DNA of 64,000 nucleotides, taken from positions 54,398,108 to 54,462,107 of the forward strand of contig OX393577.1 of assembly GCA_947652605.1 (NCBI GenBank), written 5' to 3'. The position numbers were made by a program, and so were the translations under genes. Numbering within the stretch: the stretch's first letter is position 1; the number at the start of each line of letters is the position of its first letter. The DNA comes from Elmis aenea (taxonomy: Eukaryota; Arthropoda; Insecta; Coleoptera; Elmidae). The notes beneath the pieces were generated by a model. The model did no database searches. It was not told the origin of the DNA and worked only from the letters and a program-made list of their open reading frames with translations. This document shows, one piece after another, positions 49,901 through 57,237 of this stretch.

Positions 49901-52900
49901 AAAACAAACACTTTTTAGAGAGCCTAGTATCTTGCAGATGCCCGCTACCGTTTTCGTGACCCAACTCGCATAAATTTTTCAAATTCCATATTATTGTTGC
50001 ATATTTGCATGTTTTTGATAGCCTGTTTTACGTCATTGCCAATAAAAGGCTGTAAAACCAGTCGAAAATATTCTTTAAATGTATAAACTCGCTAGCCTAG
50101 CCGTATAATTTATACAAGTTATTCTAATCACGTGCACTTTTTAAAAGTAAATTACTATTTGCGACATCGATTGGTTCTTATATCAGGGTAGGTCGATTAA
50201 AGCAAAACGCGATAGGTATAATTATTATTAGCACAACAGTAATCATTACATTCCATTCCACGAAATTGTTAATCGTTGTGGACGATTGACGCGAATATGG
50301 TGTGATAGTAATAGTTTTCTACGATATTAAAAATTTTTACATTGACGTACATTGACTGGCAAACAATTTTAGGTCAGCTCCCTTTTGCATGAATCGATTT
50401 GTACTGCATAAAATTATCTTCAAATATTACAGAACAAATTATTTGCTCTAGAAAAATTCAGTTGCTACATGGAACTGCTATACAGGGTGTTTTTTAAATA
50501 TTGCAAAAAAATTCAGGTGGTGATTCATTATCGAAAATTAAGGGTGGTCTTTCATATATGTACATTTATTTCCTTAGACGTCTCCTTTCTGAGTTACACC
50601 CTTACACCCCCCTAAAGGGGAGTGTTAAAATTAAGTTTTTATTTTATTTCTCAAATTTGGATGAATGTAGACGAATGTATTTGGTAGATGTTTTATACTT
50701 ATTAAAAGGTTTCCCATAGTAATATTTTCAATCATCTCCCACCTTCACAGGGGGATGAAAAGTGCGACCCCTGTTGGTTTTTTTATATGGAAATATATTT
50801 TTAATTAAATAATTTTAACCCACCAAAAAGTTCTGATTAGAAAACCAACAGGGGCGCACTTTTCATCCCCCTGTGAAGGTGGGAGATGATTGAAAATATT
50901 ACTATGGGAAACCTTTTAATAAGTATAAAACATCTACCGAATATCATTCTCCTACGTATATCCAAATTTGACAAATAAAATAAAAATCTAATTTTACAGC
51001 TCCCCTTTAGGGGGGTATAACTCAGAAAGGAGACGTCTGAGGAAAAAAATGTACATGAAAGACCCCCCTTAATTTTCGATAATAAATCACCACCTACATT
51101 TTTTCGCAATATTTATAAAACACCCTGTATACAAAATACAAATGTTTTCATAAAACGGTAGTAGTAGTGAATTTAAATTATATAGGTAAAATTAAAATTC
51201 ACAAAACATTTGAACACTTATGTTGCTACATTATAATAATTAGGGAGTGGTAAAATTTGATTATATTCAAACATTCATGCATCTTGTAGAAATTAATTTT
51301 ACGTTCATTTAGTTTAGTTTAACCAACATCGTTACATAACAGTTTCATCAAAATACTTAGGTCATTTGTTTTTCTATATCTGACATAGGAGAATTTATTA
51401 TATACATGAAATCTACGTCAACCAAGTACAAGAGATTTCTAAAAATACATCCACGAGGTGTTGTCAATCGTTTTAAAATTTTTTGCATATCTCGAGAACG
51501 CGACAACGATTAAAATAAAACTTATGTACTGACAAAATTAGTTTTTTCCTGTTGAAACTTGGTTATAAATACTAAAGTTCAAAAGACATTTTATAAAGTG
51601 TATCATCTGGCAATCCTGAACAGATTTTTGCTTAAGAAAATAATGTTTCGTGTCATTTACGAGATGTCTATATTAACATGAAGAACATGGGGATCTTAGA
51701 AACCGTTAAAAGTAAAAAGATGGTTAAATAGGGAAAAAATTATGTTATTATGTGCTTATTGAGAATTTAAACTCAAAAGGCCCAGTTATACTTAAAATTT
51801 ATAATTGTTTTTTTTTTTTGGATAAGTAAGCACTTCTTTGATTATTTGACCATCTTTTTATCAATCAATGTCTAATTATTTGCTAGATCTCTGTATTCTC
51901 CATGTTAAAACATACACCCTGTATATTATTTGCTCTAAATGTTTAATCTGCACACTAGTTTATTTGTATGTGTCAAAGTTAATAACAACAAGTACAATTT
52001 TAAAAGCAATAATTTTTAAAGGGGGGTATACAATTATGTATGTAATGCATCGTACTATACAGCCTTAACTATGAAACTTTTGTGCGCAACAAATGCATAA
52101 CCAGAAACCAAACAAAAAAACAACTTTTAATAATAACAAAAACAAATTGAAATGCCAAAAGCTCGACATTTTCGAGAAAAAAATTAATTACTCGAAAACA
52201 GTTAATTTTAGGCCTATATGACCTTTCATATTTTATAAAGTACATTTAAAGAGAAATCCAAAAATGTAATAATATACAGGGTGTTTTATTTAAAACTACT
52301 AGGTTGTTTGCCATAGCAAATAAACCGTAAAAACAAAACAAAATCGAGTATACCATAAAGCGCAAAAAAGATAGCGAAGCATCTTTTATGAAAAACATTT
52401 TGTTGTTAAATCAATATTTTAGAAGATAAAAGCGGTATTTCATACTTTTTTTATGTTAAAATTGCCCTTTTTTTAATAAACGTTAAGGGTCTATAATTCT
52501 ATAACCATCGATTTTTGGACTATGGTTTATATAACATTTTTTGCTTAAATTGACTCACGGAACATGCTCCTTAAGTTTGGCAATGTAATCATTGTAACTA
52601 AAATGAAATTGAACCAAAAAGAATATAAAAAAATGAAGAAAGTAAACAAAAACTTGGTTTTCTGTAATGCCAAAAGGGGGCTTCGAATTAAAAAATAAAC
52701 TTACGTTATCATAAATATCTCTGGGTAAAATATATTTGATCAAAAAAATCCTCAAACTATGACACAGATTTGTGAGATTAACTTGTACTGTGCCAAATAT
52801 GTGTACATTCGGCCGATTGCATAAAAATTGAATCTGGAATTAACCCCGGGGTTAAACCACGTTAACCCTAGAACTAGGCAAAATCGCAGCATAGTTGGCG

Positions 52901-55512
52901 CTGATGTTGCTTAGTTTTGGGGATTAACTTGTATTTTAACACCAGTGTTGCTTTGTGCAATCGGGCCTATATTCTTTGAAGTAAACCGCAAATTAAGGAG
53001 AAATTTTTCATCCCATTATTTTTATTTTCTGCTACTTTTAATTATCAAACTTTTTGTTGTTTTATCTTCACTATTTTGGCCACTTTGATCTATTCTTTTT
53101 TATTTTAAACAATTAAAAGTAGTAAAATTCAAAAAAAAACTTAAAAGCTTTTTGATACTTTTATTCTGTTGATAAATTTGTTTATTATTTTCACATTATT
53201 AACATTAACAAATTAATAAAGACTTTCCAGTATGTTTTACTGTTTTCTTTTGTAGGTATAAATTTTTTGAAGTCCATTTACTTTTTTTTAATAAATGTGA
53301 TAGGGAACTTCAATAGATTTGAATTGATGCATTTGAAAACAAAGTATAAAATCAAATACAAAAAAAAAATTTACAAAATTTAAAATGACTATAACCTTAG
53401 GTACGAATATTTTGTTATAAACTTTTAAAGTCTATCTTAAAATAAAACAGCTACAACTGTGTATTTTTATTGGGACGTGCTGTACAGAGTGATCCAAATT
53501 CGATGGGATTGCATGGGTATCTCGCTTAATATTCAAGATAGAGAAACGGTTAAGTGACCAAAAATCGGAAGTTTTTTAGGACAAACTCAGAACAGTTGTC
53601 AAATATATTCTATCATTTTCTGTTTTTTTTAAATATTTTTGTTTGTTTTCACAGTCTACTTTTTGTTTTTCATCTTCAAAAAAATTAAAAAACCTTTGTA
53701 ACTTGCATATTATTGAGAATAAATACATTAATCCAGTGGTTTCCAACCTGTGGGGCGCACCCTTCTAGGGGGGCGAGAAACTATGGCTGGTGGGCGCAGC
53801 TGTTACCAAAATGTCATTTTTGAATAGAAACCAACAAAAAGAACTTTATTTAAACAGAATATGGTATATTGTTTTGTAGCTAATTAAATAATATTTAATT
53901 TATCAGAACAGTATTTATGAAATTAGATTGTTACGAAAAGTGAGGGGGACGCAAAAAAAATGAAAAAGGGGGCGGAGGTACAAAAAGGTTGGAGACCACT
54001 GTATATATATATATATTACCACCCTTATATATTTGGAATAAGAAAAAAAAAAAGGAATTTAAATAGATCATAGCCAACCAACTATAGCTTCTATTTCTAA
54101 TATCTCAAAAACCGAAATTTATAGAATATTTTTGAAAACGGTTCTGAGTATGTCCCAAAAATCGCCCATTTTTGGTACTTTAATTGTTTCTCTATCTTGC
54201 CTATTAAGCGAGATACCCATGCAATCCTATCGAATTTGGACCACCCTGTACAGTAATTACCAAGGATTTATTCGTAATTTTATGAAAACAATGGTCTTGA
54301 TGCGATCCTGCATGGATATATCAAGCAAACTGAATTTCTGCAAACAGTTTAATTAAAATATCTGCATGCAACTTTAACGTAATTAAGAGACGACAGGTTT
54401 ACACTAACAACAATAAGTCGATAAAGTTAACTCACCTTAAGTTTATGCACTTCACGTTGTAATCTAAGAACCTCCGACTCCTTGCGGTGCATTTCCTTCC
54501 TGCCTTGCAGCAATTCCGTTTGTAGCGTTCCATACTTGATTTCCAAGTCTGACAGTTCTCTTTTAAGATGTGTCACAACTGTCTTTAAATATTCATATTC
54601 TTCAGGTACCCCAGAACTACGCCTTTTCGTGTCAACACACATTATTTTGGAAGTCTTTCGTATTTGTTGTATGGTATCAGAATCGGATGACTTTTTACGT
54701 AGTGCTGCAGCAACTCCGTTGCCCATTGGTCCAATTATTCCTGATTCTTTTAAAAACTTGTGAGCTGGGTGTTCAGTTTCTATGTTCTGATATGCAAGTG
54801 CAGTTTGTTTTAAATAATCTAAGTTTATTTTATTATTGATTAAGTCTGGATAATAAAAATTATTGTCGAGATTCTGATTATTATTCGGACTAACGCTTCT
54901 TGGTTCTTGGGTAGGTTGATTTGGCACCACTTTATCACAACTTTTGCGTTTTTCTCTCGGCACTTTTGGAGGTATGGGGTACGGTATTTCCGGGTGGTTT
55001 AAACATTCGTCAGGTTTAAATACTGGCCTCGCCGAGTTATATCTAGGCCTTGAATTCTGTTTCGTTAAGATTGGAGGACTCGTTATTTCGGGACTTGATA
55101 ATCTTTTCTTAACGTCTTTTGTACATTCGTCTGATATAGCTGGATTCGACGAGCGTTTTGATAAAATCGAAGGTTGAGATTCGGGGTTTGAAAAAGTTTG
55201 TAGTAATGAGTTTCCGACACTCGTTTCATGGTTACACCCGCACTTGGCAAACAAACTACCGCACGTGTGGGACTTTTTAAATGCAGCGCGTCGCTCTTCG
55301 CAAGGGGTAGGGGATTTTAGCAACGGTAGCGTCGAAGAGGTCTCCAGAACTGCGCACTCCGACAGTGATTCCTTATGCGCCTGTGAAAGCAAAACCGATA
55401 CCTCAGTCACGGAAGTAGGATAACTTTTCATATTGCACGTATTTTCACGGCCTACACTGTTTATTTGTCTAAACCATGCTGACTCAGTTTGATACACTCC
55501 GGAATTATCCAT
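25765..55512 (-). CDS. for: cGMP-dependent protein kinase, long foraging-type isoform (whole spliced gene)
   Basis: Ten exons on the minus strand join as 55512-54436, 39098-38890, 36118-35838, 31139-30970, 30916-30814, 30756-30502, 30373-30157, 28287-27892, 27833-27645 and 25927-25765. The total is 3060 nt, 1019 residues plus stop, with every junction in phase and bounded by GT/AG. Domain order is that of PKG: disordered N-terminus, coiled coil (about 302-359), pseudosubstrate-like segment (402-408), cGMP site A (FGEL...RTAS, 506-520), cGMP site B (FGEQ...RTAS, 630-644), Ser/Thr kinase (about 708-966) and an acidic tail ending DWDIDF. The Thr of each RTAS is the residue that favours cGMP over cAMP in this family. 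PKG phosphorylates cytosolic and membrane targets in response to cGMP; in flies foraging controls feeding behaviour (family knowledge). The orthologue assignment rests on domain layout and on similarity of the linker around KYDKD; a second PKG paralogue is less likely. Confidence 0.93.
25973..26457. mobile_element. MITE family A, copy 2 (last PKG intron)
   Basis: tagggtgtttcagaccac after TA at one end and aaaggaaacaccctg before TA at the other. It lies in the intron between exons 9 and 10, inverted relative to copy 3. Confidence 0.85.
26667..27166. mobile_element. MITE family A, copy 3 (last PKG intron, inverted)
   Basis: Starts cagggtgttccatttgaaat and ends gtgatctgaaacaccctg. It is the reverse orientation of copy 2, 209 bp away. 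Confidence 0.85.
27645..27833 (-). CDS. for: PKG coding exon 9: kinase C-lobe
   Basis: Residues 903-966. The acceptor TTATTGTAG precedes ACCACCTTTC; the donor is CACAA/GTAAGT. It contains [19 protein letters not shown], the [15 protein letters not shown] motif, whose Arg (R951) closes the kinase fold, and the start of the KKHKWF element completed in the last exon. It is 58 bp from exon 8. Confidence 0.94.
27892..28287 (-). CDS. for: PKG coding exon 8: kinase catalytic core
   Basis: Residues 771-903. The acceptor ATTCTAG precedes GTTATACAG; the donor is GGAAC/GTAAGT. It has the hinge ([17 protein letters not shown]), the catalytic loop [12 protein letters not shown] (D832, K834, N837), the magnesium DFG (850-852) and the activation loop [11 protein letters not shown] with the phosphorylatable Thr (T865 region). 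Usual AGC-kinase signatures are slightly changed: DFGFS instead of DFGFA, and SPE (874-876) instead of APE. It ends in [16 protein letters not shown]. Confidence 0.95.
28500..28640 (+). pseudogene. LINE reverse-transcriptase fragment in intron 7
   Basis: Plus-strand frame [20 protein letters not shown] followed by [10 protein letters not shown] fits the RT segment after the FADD box (eeLQ.l...v...c..yGL.iN..KT). Antisense to the kinase gene. Confidence 0.6.
28723..29089. mobile_element. MITE family B, partial copy
   Basis: aaatttccttcacctctcaa, gcgttttcaaccaa, tcctagaaacgaccaataaa and ccagtagcgttactttaat match the copies at 39598 and 56151. Lies in intron 7. Confidence 0.7.
29290..29995 (+). 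pseudogene. LINE C-terminal relic, interrupted by a hAT MITE
   Basis: [19 protein letters not shown] continues in another frame as [13 protein letters not shown] and then [13 protein letters not shown], the LINE tail seen also at 8861 (TNEEVLRR...LGHIMRHPEKY). It resumes after the MITE as [14 protein letters not shown] sequence in a shifted frame. The 118-residue open frame from 29159 is largely this relic. Confidence 0.7.
29712..29925. mobile_element. 214-bp hAT MITE, exact 8-bp duplication
   Basis: ggctaacg lies at 29704-29711 and again at 29926-29933. The termini cagggctgtctaactt and agttggacagccctg are inverse, and subterminal gggccac and gtggccc boxes face each other. Inserted in the LINE relic. 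Confidence 0.92.
30157..30373 (-). CDS. for: PKG coding exon 7: kinase N-lobe
   Basis: Residues 699-771. It carries the glycine loop [10 protein letters not shown] (715-724), the ATP-anchoring Lys in FALKCLKK (K738) and the alpha-C Glu in HIFSEK (E757). The donor is TTTGCAG/GTAAAT, and codon AG/G rejoins as Arg771. Two in-frame acceptors lie 9 bp apart: TTTCAG/AGTATG (start 30373, chosen) and TTTTCAG/TTCTTTCAG (start 30382), which would add Val-Leu-Ser before EYEYIKL. Confidence 0.93.
30502..30756 (-). CDS. for: PKG coding exon 6: second half of cGMP site B and linker to kinase
   Basis: Residues 614-699. The acceptor TGTCTTAAG precedes GGAGACTC; the donor is CAAG/GTAAAC. The second cassette [15 protein letters not shown] lies at 630-644, with E632, R641 and the cGMP-selecting T642. 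The C-helix ([17 protein letters not shown]) and a variable Ser-rich linker ([14 protein letters not shown]) follow. Confidence 0.93.
30814..30916 (-). CDS. for: PKG coding exon 5: first half of cGMP site B
   Basis: Residues 580-614. The acceptor AAATTTTAG precedes GAATTTTAC; the donor is TCAG/GTTGGT. It encodes [20 protein letters not shown] and the following strand, the beta-barrel core of the second cyclic-nucleotide domain. At 103 bp it is flanked by introns of 53 and 57 bp, and it is too short to show as a long open frame on its own. Confidence 0.92.
30970..31139 (-). CDS. for: PKG coding exon 4: end of site A and hinge to site B
   Basis: Residues 523-579. The acceptor CCTATAG is followed by TTGTGATGG, giving [16 protein letters not shown] across the junction; the donor is GTG/GTAAGT. 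It encodes the C-helix of site A ([13 protein letters not shown]), the hinge and the first helix of site B ([10 protein letters not shown]...[10 protein letters not shown]). Only 53 bp separate it from the next exon. Confidence 0.93.
32009..33913. mobile_element. pogo/Tigger-like non-autonomous element, TA duplication
   Basis: The termini cagtgagctcgcgttataag and cttataacgcgagctcactg are exact inverses bordered by TA. The subterminal region repeats cgatataagcaact several times (32030-32115; 33830-33900). The cagtg..gttataa end style is that of pogo-class Tc1/mariner elements. No transposase frame. Confidence 0.85.
32530..33389. mobile_element. Tc1/mariner-like MITE nested in the pogo-like element
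   Basis: The ends cagcgtcattcaaaaagtct and agactttttgaatgacgctg are inverse with TA on both sides. Arms match 18986-19643. Confidence 0.85.
33950..34780. repeat. array of alternating inverted blocks
   Basis: The block tagcgatatactacacctaa ctttcttattttaaatggcaa occurs in alternating orientation near 34060, 34165, 34475 and 34585, and gacaaaaaaccatgc-type blocks flank each. Several stable hairpins are possible. Confidence 0.7.
34935..35760 (+). pseudogene. LINE reverse-transcriptase relic in intron 3
   Basis: Plus-strand frames give [19 protein letters not shown] (RT box A), [17 protein letters not shown] (the FADD box with Asp changed to Asn) and [25 protein letters not shown] (C-terminal tail). 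Multiple stops. Confidence 0.7.
35838..36118 (-). CDS. for: PKG coding exon 3: cGMP-binding site A
   Basis: Residues 429-523. The acceptor TTTTTAG joins AG/A to make Arg429; the donor is AGAG/GTAAAC. It covers the helical lead-in ([19 protein letters not shown]) and the cyclic-nucleotide-binding beta barrel, with the phosphate-binding cassette [15 protein letters not shown] at 506-520. E508 binds the ribose 2'-OH and R517 the cyclic phosphate; T518 gives cGMP preference (family knowledge). Site A is the higher-affinity site in type I PKGs. Confidence 0.93.
36484..36720 (+). pseudogene. LINE C-terminal fragment in intron 2
   Basis: [20 protein letters not shown] followed by [18 protein letters not shown] resembles the KYLGv....G..d.EI..RI segment after the RT domain; 42760 has a close relative ([19 protein letters not shown]). 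Confidence 0.65.
36737..36935. repeat. 200-bp palindrome with two hammerhead-like motifs in opposite orientation
   Basis: The arms tatataagttgtttccgggt...aaccgacgtttcgtcc mirror each other. Plus strand (about 36849-36890): CTGAAGA, T, GTCCTC loop GAGGAC, GAAAC. The minus strand of the left half (about 36830-36794) has CTGAAGA, T, GTCC loop GGAC, GAAAC. CTGANGA and GAAA around a stem are the hammerhead core (established knowledge), and related motifs mark Penelope-like elements. The extra T between core and stem II makes activity uncertain. Confidence 0.55.
37486..38429 (-). mobile_element. PIF/Harbinger-like element with MADF relic, TAA duplication
   Basis: TAA occurs at 37483-37485 and 38430-38432. 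The termini gggtagttcacacggtgaca / gtcaccgtgtgaactaccc are inverse. A minus-strand relic from 38169 reads [19 protein letters not shown] then stop, matching the MADF start of the copy at 58925. TWA target duplications and MADF/SANT partner proteins are features of PIF/Harbinger transposons (family knowledge). A different repeat interrupts it at 37578-37992. Confidence 0.8.
37578..37992. mobile_element. foldback repeat inserted in the Harbinger element
   Basis: Compared with the uninterrupted sequence at 59101-59140 (inverse), about 415 bp is inserted between cacgtaat and tatatttgagcg. It has a terminal foldback (agagttgtaagaagcatatt / ttgctttacaactcgtgtt) and ends agtggtcgtagaaaaaat. A separate copy lies at 57238-57571. 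Confidence 0.75.
38501..38695. mobile_element. short foldback MITE
   Basis: ggagtgcgttcaggaattcg aaactggtg is inverted exactly at the right end (..caccagtttcgaattcctga acgcactcc). The loop contains further CA/TG-rich inverse pairs. No clear target duplication. The 112-residue open frame here is not a gene. Confidence 0.8.
38890..39098 (-). CDS. for: PKG coding exon 2: autoinhibitory linker
   Basis: Residues 360-429 (last codon split). The acceptor TTGTTACAG precedes AGC GTT CTG; the donor is CAG/GTTTGA. The start SVLQQAT continues directly from the coiled coil. KKQGVSA at 402-408 sits where type I PKGs carry their pseudosubstrate (a basic pair, then G-V/I-S-A), which blocks the active site until cGMP binds. 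The exon ends in the KYDKDF linker that leads into cGMP site A. An internal ATG (residue 384, at 39026) lies before the pseudosubstrate and could start a 636-residue short isoform. The upstream intron is 15.3 kb and the downstream one 2.8 kb. Confidence 0.9.
39598..40067. mobile_element. MITE family B, uninterrupted copy in intron 1
   Basis: Ends gaaattttccttcacctaac / gataggtgaagaaaattttc. Inner pair cagatttcttagaaacgacc and cgtttctaggaaatctgag are inverse. It is the empty-site reference for the copy at 56151-57135. Confidence 0.8.
40430..40690 (-). promoter_or_regulatory. CpG-rich block in intron 1, candidate alternative PKG promoter
   Basis: About 260 bp clearly richer in G+C and CpG than the surrounding intron. 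On the minus strand it has TATAATTA at 40664-40657, and about 31 bases on, an ATG at 40626 opening a 38-codon frame ([14 protein letters not shown]..., stop at 40510). It lies 1.4 kb upstream of exon 2, where a short isoform of a PKG gene could start. No clean donor joins the frame to exon 2, so a non-coding leader spliced to exon 2 (internal ATG, residue 384) is the easier reading. An unrelated ancient insertion is possible. Confidence 0.35.
41095..43285 (+). pseudogene. LINE (non-LTR retrotransposon) ORF2 relic, interrupted by a hAT element
   Basis: Ordered RT motifs on the plus strand in shifting frames: [13 protein letters not shown] (the QxGFRxGRST box, before the hAT insertion), [13 protein letters not shown] (box A, after it), [17 protein letters not shown] (box B), [11 protein letters not shown] (catalytic FADD), [19 protein letters not shown], then ..[10 protein letters not shown] and [12 protein letters not shown] at the 3' end. 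Many stops; dead. Confidence 0.85.
41310..42125 (-). mobile_element. hAT element inside the LINE relic, with CCCGGG clusters
   Basis: Duplication gagtacat (41302-41309) and gagtacac (42126-42133), one mismatch in eight. The termini tagggtttct / agaaaccct(a) are inverse. Both subterminal zones are packed with cccgggattcccggg. On the minus strand 41779-41637 reads [21 protein letters not shown] then broken sequence ..[10 protein letters not shown], the C-terminal dimerisation region of hAT transposases. Confidence 0.85.
44095..44205 (+). repeat. half of the hammerhead-like repeat
   Basis: ccgataaaggaggacgaaac gtcggttatgaag and caggaaacaacgtatatgaa match the right half of 36737-36935. The CTGAAGA strand is missing, and a hAT element cuts off the 3' side. 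Confidence 0.7.
44206..45288 (+). mobile_element. hAT element with ZMYM/TTF-type transposase relic, exact 8-bp duplication
   Basis: cttttata is duplicated at 44198-44205 and 45289-45296. The 15-bp termini cagtggcgtaggaac / gttgctacgcctctg are inverse with two mismatches. The plus strand carries the transposase C-terminus: frame 44606-44935 ([19 protein letters not shown]...), then 44941-45123 with [19 protein letters not shown] and [19 protein letters not shown], then in another frame [20 protein letters not shown]. The AERSFS..l..IK..LRS motif is the hAT dimerisation region. Stops and shifts inactivate it. The DDE core is deleted. Confidence 0.92.
45297..47276. other. intron 1 interior, no gene recognised
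   Basis: About 2 kb of AT-rich intron with no element ends, tandem repeats or splice-bounded frames that I recognise. Small open frames (45223, 46412) look random. Confidence 0.5.
47277..48059. mobile_element. TA-flanked MITE with about 240-bp arms
   Basis: Starts cagggtggtctacatagaag and ends cttctatgtggaccaccctg, with TA on both sides. gatctcgtaaacggtaagag and its inverse, plus an inner aattaaagtt region, continue the arms. Confidence 0.85.
48713..48846 (+). CDS. MADF-domain first exon of a Harbinger-type element
   Basis: ATG at 48713 gives [20 protein letters not shown], then [20 protein letters not shown] and GIES. It has the MADF layout (L-I-x-x-V-xx-Y-xx-L-Y-D...Y...kd..W.eIg..l). GAAAGTAG/GTAATAC is a donor-like site at the end. 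MADF is a Myb/SANT-related DNA-binding domain, and Harbinger elements often encode such a partner protein besides their DDE transposase (family knowledge). The rest of the protein is not visible, so this is a remnant of about 45 residues. Confidence 0.7.
49140..49346 (-). pseudogene. hAT transposase C-terminal relic inside the Harbinger element
   Basis: The frame includes [20 protein letters not shown], then [19 protein letters not shown]. The SNAS.ERSFS.lKri segment is the hAT C-terminal dimerisation motif. No hAT ends were seen around it, so it is a capture or an eroded nested insertion. Confidence 0.65.
50483..51127. mobile_element. intact TA-flanked MITE, 645 bp
   Basis: Starts cagggtgttttttaaatatt and ends aatatttataaaacaccctg, bordered by TA. 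The two arms meet at about 50800, with inverse blocks cacagggggatgaaaagtgc and gcgcacttttcatccccctg. The open frames at 50501 (plus) and 50837-51109 (minus) are the two arms read from each end. Confidence 0.88.
51130..52805. other. intron 1 interior, little recognisable
   Basis: Mostly AT-rich unique-looking sequence. One isolated tacagggtgttttatttaaa MITE end is seen at about 52275. No supported gene. Confidence 0.5.
52811..52967. mobile_element. 157-bp MITE
   Basis: Ends ggccgattgcataaa / tttgtgcaatcgggcc are inverse. ttaaccccggggttaa and an internal ttagttttggggattaa continue the fold. Target duplication not clear. Confidence 0.7.
53485..54248. mobile_element. TA-flanked MITE, family shared with 6751
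   Basis: The ends cagagtgatccaaattcgat and atcgaatttggaccaccctg are inverse, with TA on both sides. Arms continue with gcgagataccc blocks. A hAT MITE is inserted. Confidence 0.85.
53734..54001. mobile_element. hAT-type MITE nested in the 53485 element
   Basis: cagtggtttccaacctgtgg and ..aaaaaggttggagaccactg are inverse hAT-style termini. Subterminal ggggcgcaccc / gggggacgc boxes face each other. The right flank is a (ta)n run, so the duplication cannot be confirmed. Confidence 0.8.
54436..55512 (-). CDS. for: PKG coding exon 1: N-terminal region and leucine-zipper coiled coil
   Basis: Residues 1-359. The ATG at 55512 is the first in frame: an in-frame TAA lies 33 bases upstream, and the only other start candidate is a GTG three codons before it. 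Residues 1 to about 300 are Ser/Pro/Asn-rich and look disordered, with a CGC-type cysteine cluster near residue 95. Residues 302-359 are a heptad-patterned coiled coil ([22 protein letters not shown]...[12 protein letters not shown]), the dimerisation and anchoring zipper of type I PKGs. The exon ends CTTAAG followed by the donor GTGAGT. This single exon supplies over a third of the protein and defines the long isoform; shorter isoforms would skip it. Confidence 0.9.
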
Positions 55513-55548
55513 TAAGAGCACCTTCTTTGAAAGTATTCTTTACTGCTT
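55513..55548 (-). other. for: 5' UTR part of PKG exon 1, with splice acceptor
   Basis: On the minus strand a run of T ending in ACAG (55552-55549) is a strong acceptor, and the 36 bases after it lead to the ATG. They include an in-frame TAA, so they are untranslated. This implies an upstream non-coding exon at higher coordinates that I cannot place. Confidence 0.7.
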
Positions 55549-56150
55549 CTGTAAAAAAAAAAGAATACAAAATTACATTTATAGCTAATTACACGCGACT
55601 AGAAATTTGCTTTAAAAATAATTCAGTTTTACATAGTTTACCTTTTATTTCATCTAATAAAAGCAATACTGTTCAAATTAAAAACTACTCCTAATTAGTA
55701 TTTGTTTGTTACAATTTATGTATAAAACACGTTTTCAAAAATTGTCATGAATATATGTTTATTACTTGTGATTGTGACGTGTTTGGATGTGAGTGTTAAG
55801 CCAAATGCCTGTTTTAAAGCGGTTTCAAGTTATATATCGGCATGCAGACAAATAAAAAATCTCGCAATATTTTTTGATCAACAAGAATAAAAAGGTAGGT
55901 TTCGATACAATGAAAATATAAAGAAAATTTAATTAAAATCATAAGGTGCTGCATACATTTTCATACACAGGCTGTTCCAGTCGCTAATAATACTACCAGC
56001 TGAAATAATAAATATTTTGTATTATGCCTATTTTATTTGTATATTTATTGAAACAATGTTTACTTTAAATATTCAATAAATTACTATCAGTAGTAATATA
56101 ACTAGTGCATTGAAAATTATCGATGGTTTTTGGTAAATATGCCTGAATGC

Positions 56151-57135
56151 AAGTTGAGCTGAAAAAAACACGAGTGCTCGAAGTGCACTCGTGTTTTTTT
56201 CTGATTCAACTTGCATGAGTAAAGATTTGTCAAAAATTATAGATTATTTGCAACGCACGAGTTATATTTTGTCAGAAAATTTCCTTCACCTAACCTACCT
56301 GTCAAATTAAATGCACGTTATGTCAAATTTTACAAGTACTGTCAGAGTGGTGCGTCAGGGGTGTGGTTTAATCTATGTTAAAGTAACGCTACTGGTCGCC
56401 GAAATTCGTCAAAAAATTGTCAAGACCAAAATATTGAAATCCCTCTCCAAATTTATATTTTCGACCAATCACAAACTCAGATTTCTTAAGCTGGATCCAC
56501 ATCAATAAAAATTGATGTTGTATTTTGTATTTCAAATTCAACACATACATTTGCGGCGCAAATTTAAATCTGGTTAAGTATTTTACCACGTAAATAGTTA
56601 TCTTGTGCGTTGAACGGCCGAATCCACTTGTGCACGTTTGTTTATGCAGAACAATGCACTCAAAATCAAGTCCATATTGACAAGACTGTGCGCCGTAAAT
56701 CTCTTTGAATTTGGCTAAAAACCGACAGCACGATGGATAGCGTGCGTTGTTCGTCACGAAATTATTTGCGTGCATTTCTATGCGGCGCACAGTCCACACC
56801 AACAAAAATTTCAAGGCACACGAGCAAATTTGTGTCAAATACAACGCACAACGCAAATTTTTATTGGTGTGGATCCAGCTTTAGAAACGACCAATAAACG
56901 CATGAAAATCTGTCAATTGCGAAAAGGATATTATCAGTGTATGATTATGTTTATTGGCTCTTTCTAGGAAATCTGAGTTTATTATTGACCGAAAACGCAA
57001 ATTTGACAGCACGTCTGACAGGGGAATGTAAAATTATTACCATGTAATAATGCTCCTATTGGTAGTCTCTAGAATATTTAAGATTAGTGATTGGTTGAAA
57101 ACGCAAATTTGACAGGCGAAGGAAATTTTCGAGCA
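56151..57135. mobile_element. MITE family B, copy interrupted by a Harbinger MITE
   Basis: Starts with the hairpin caagttgagctgaaaaaaac ..cgtg/cacg.. (56151-56214), shares cttcacctaacctacctgtc, and ends gacaggcgaaggaaattttc. It aligns by eye with 39598-40067 on both sides of the insertion at 56489. Confidence 0.8.
56489..56880. mobile_element. 392-bp PIF/Harbinger MITE with TTA duplication and an empty-site paralogue
   Basis: TTA at 56486-56488 and 56881-56883. The termini agctggatccacatcaataa / ttattggtgtggatccagct are inverse. The family-B copy near 39808 has the uninterrupted atttcttagaaacg, proving the insertion and the 3-bp duplication. The 155-residue minus-strand open frame here is not a gene. 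Confidence 0.92.
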
Positions 57136-57237
57136 AGTTTCCCCTTACTCAGAAGTATATCACCGCATACGTTCAAGAAGACATTTTCACATATAAATTA
57201 ATATACAATTTCTTTTAGACATTATTAATCAGAAAAG

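Noticed and set aside
52811..52967. Class assignment of the 157-bp MITE
   Set aside because: Ends are clearly inverse but no 2-, 3- or 8-bp duplication is convincing, so it is left unclassified.
54482..55177. Plus-strand open frames opposite PKG exon 1
   Set aside because: Shadows of the long minus-strand coding exon.
55519..55521. GTG as the PKG start codon
   Set aside because: An ATG follows three codons later and GTG starts are not expected in insect nuclear genes.
56389..56856. 155-residue minus-strand open frame as a gene
   Set aside because: It spans the junction between a family-B MITE and the inserted Harbinger MITE.
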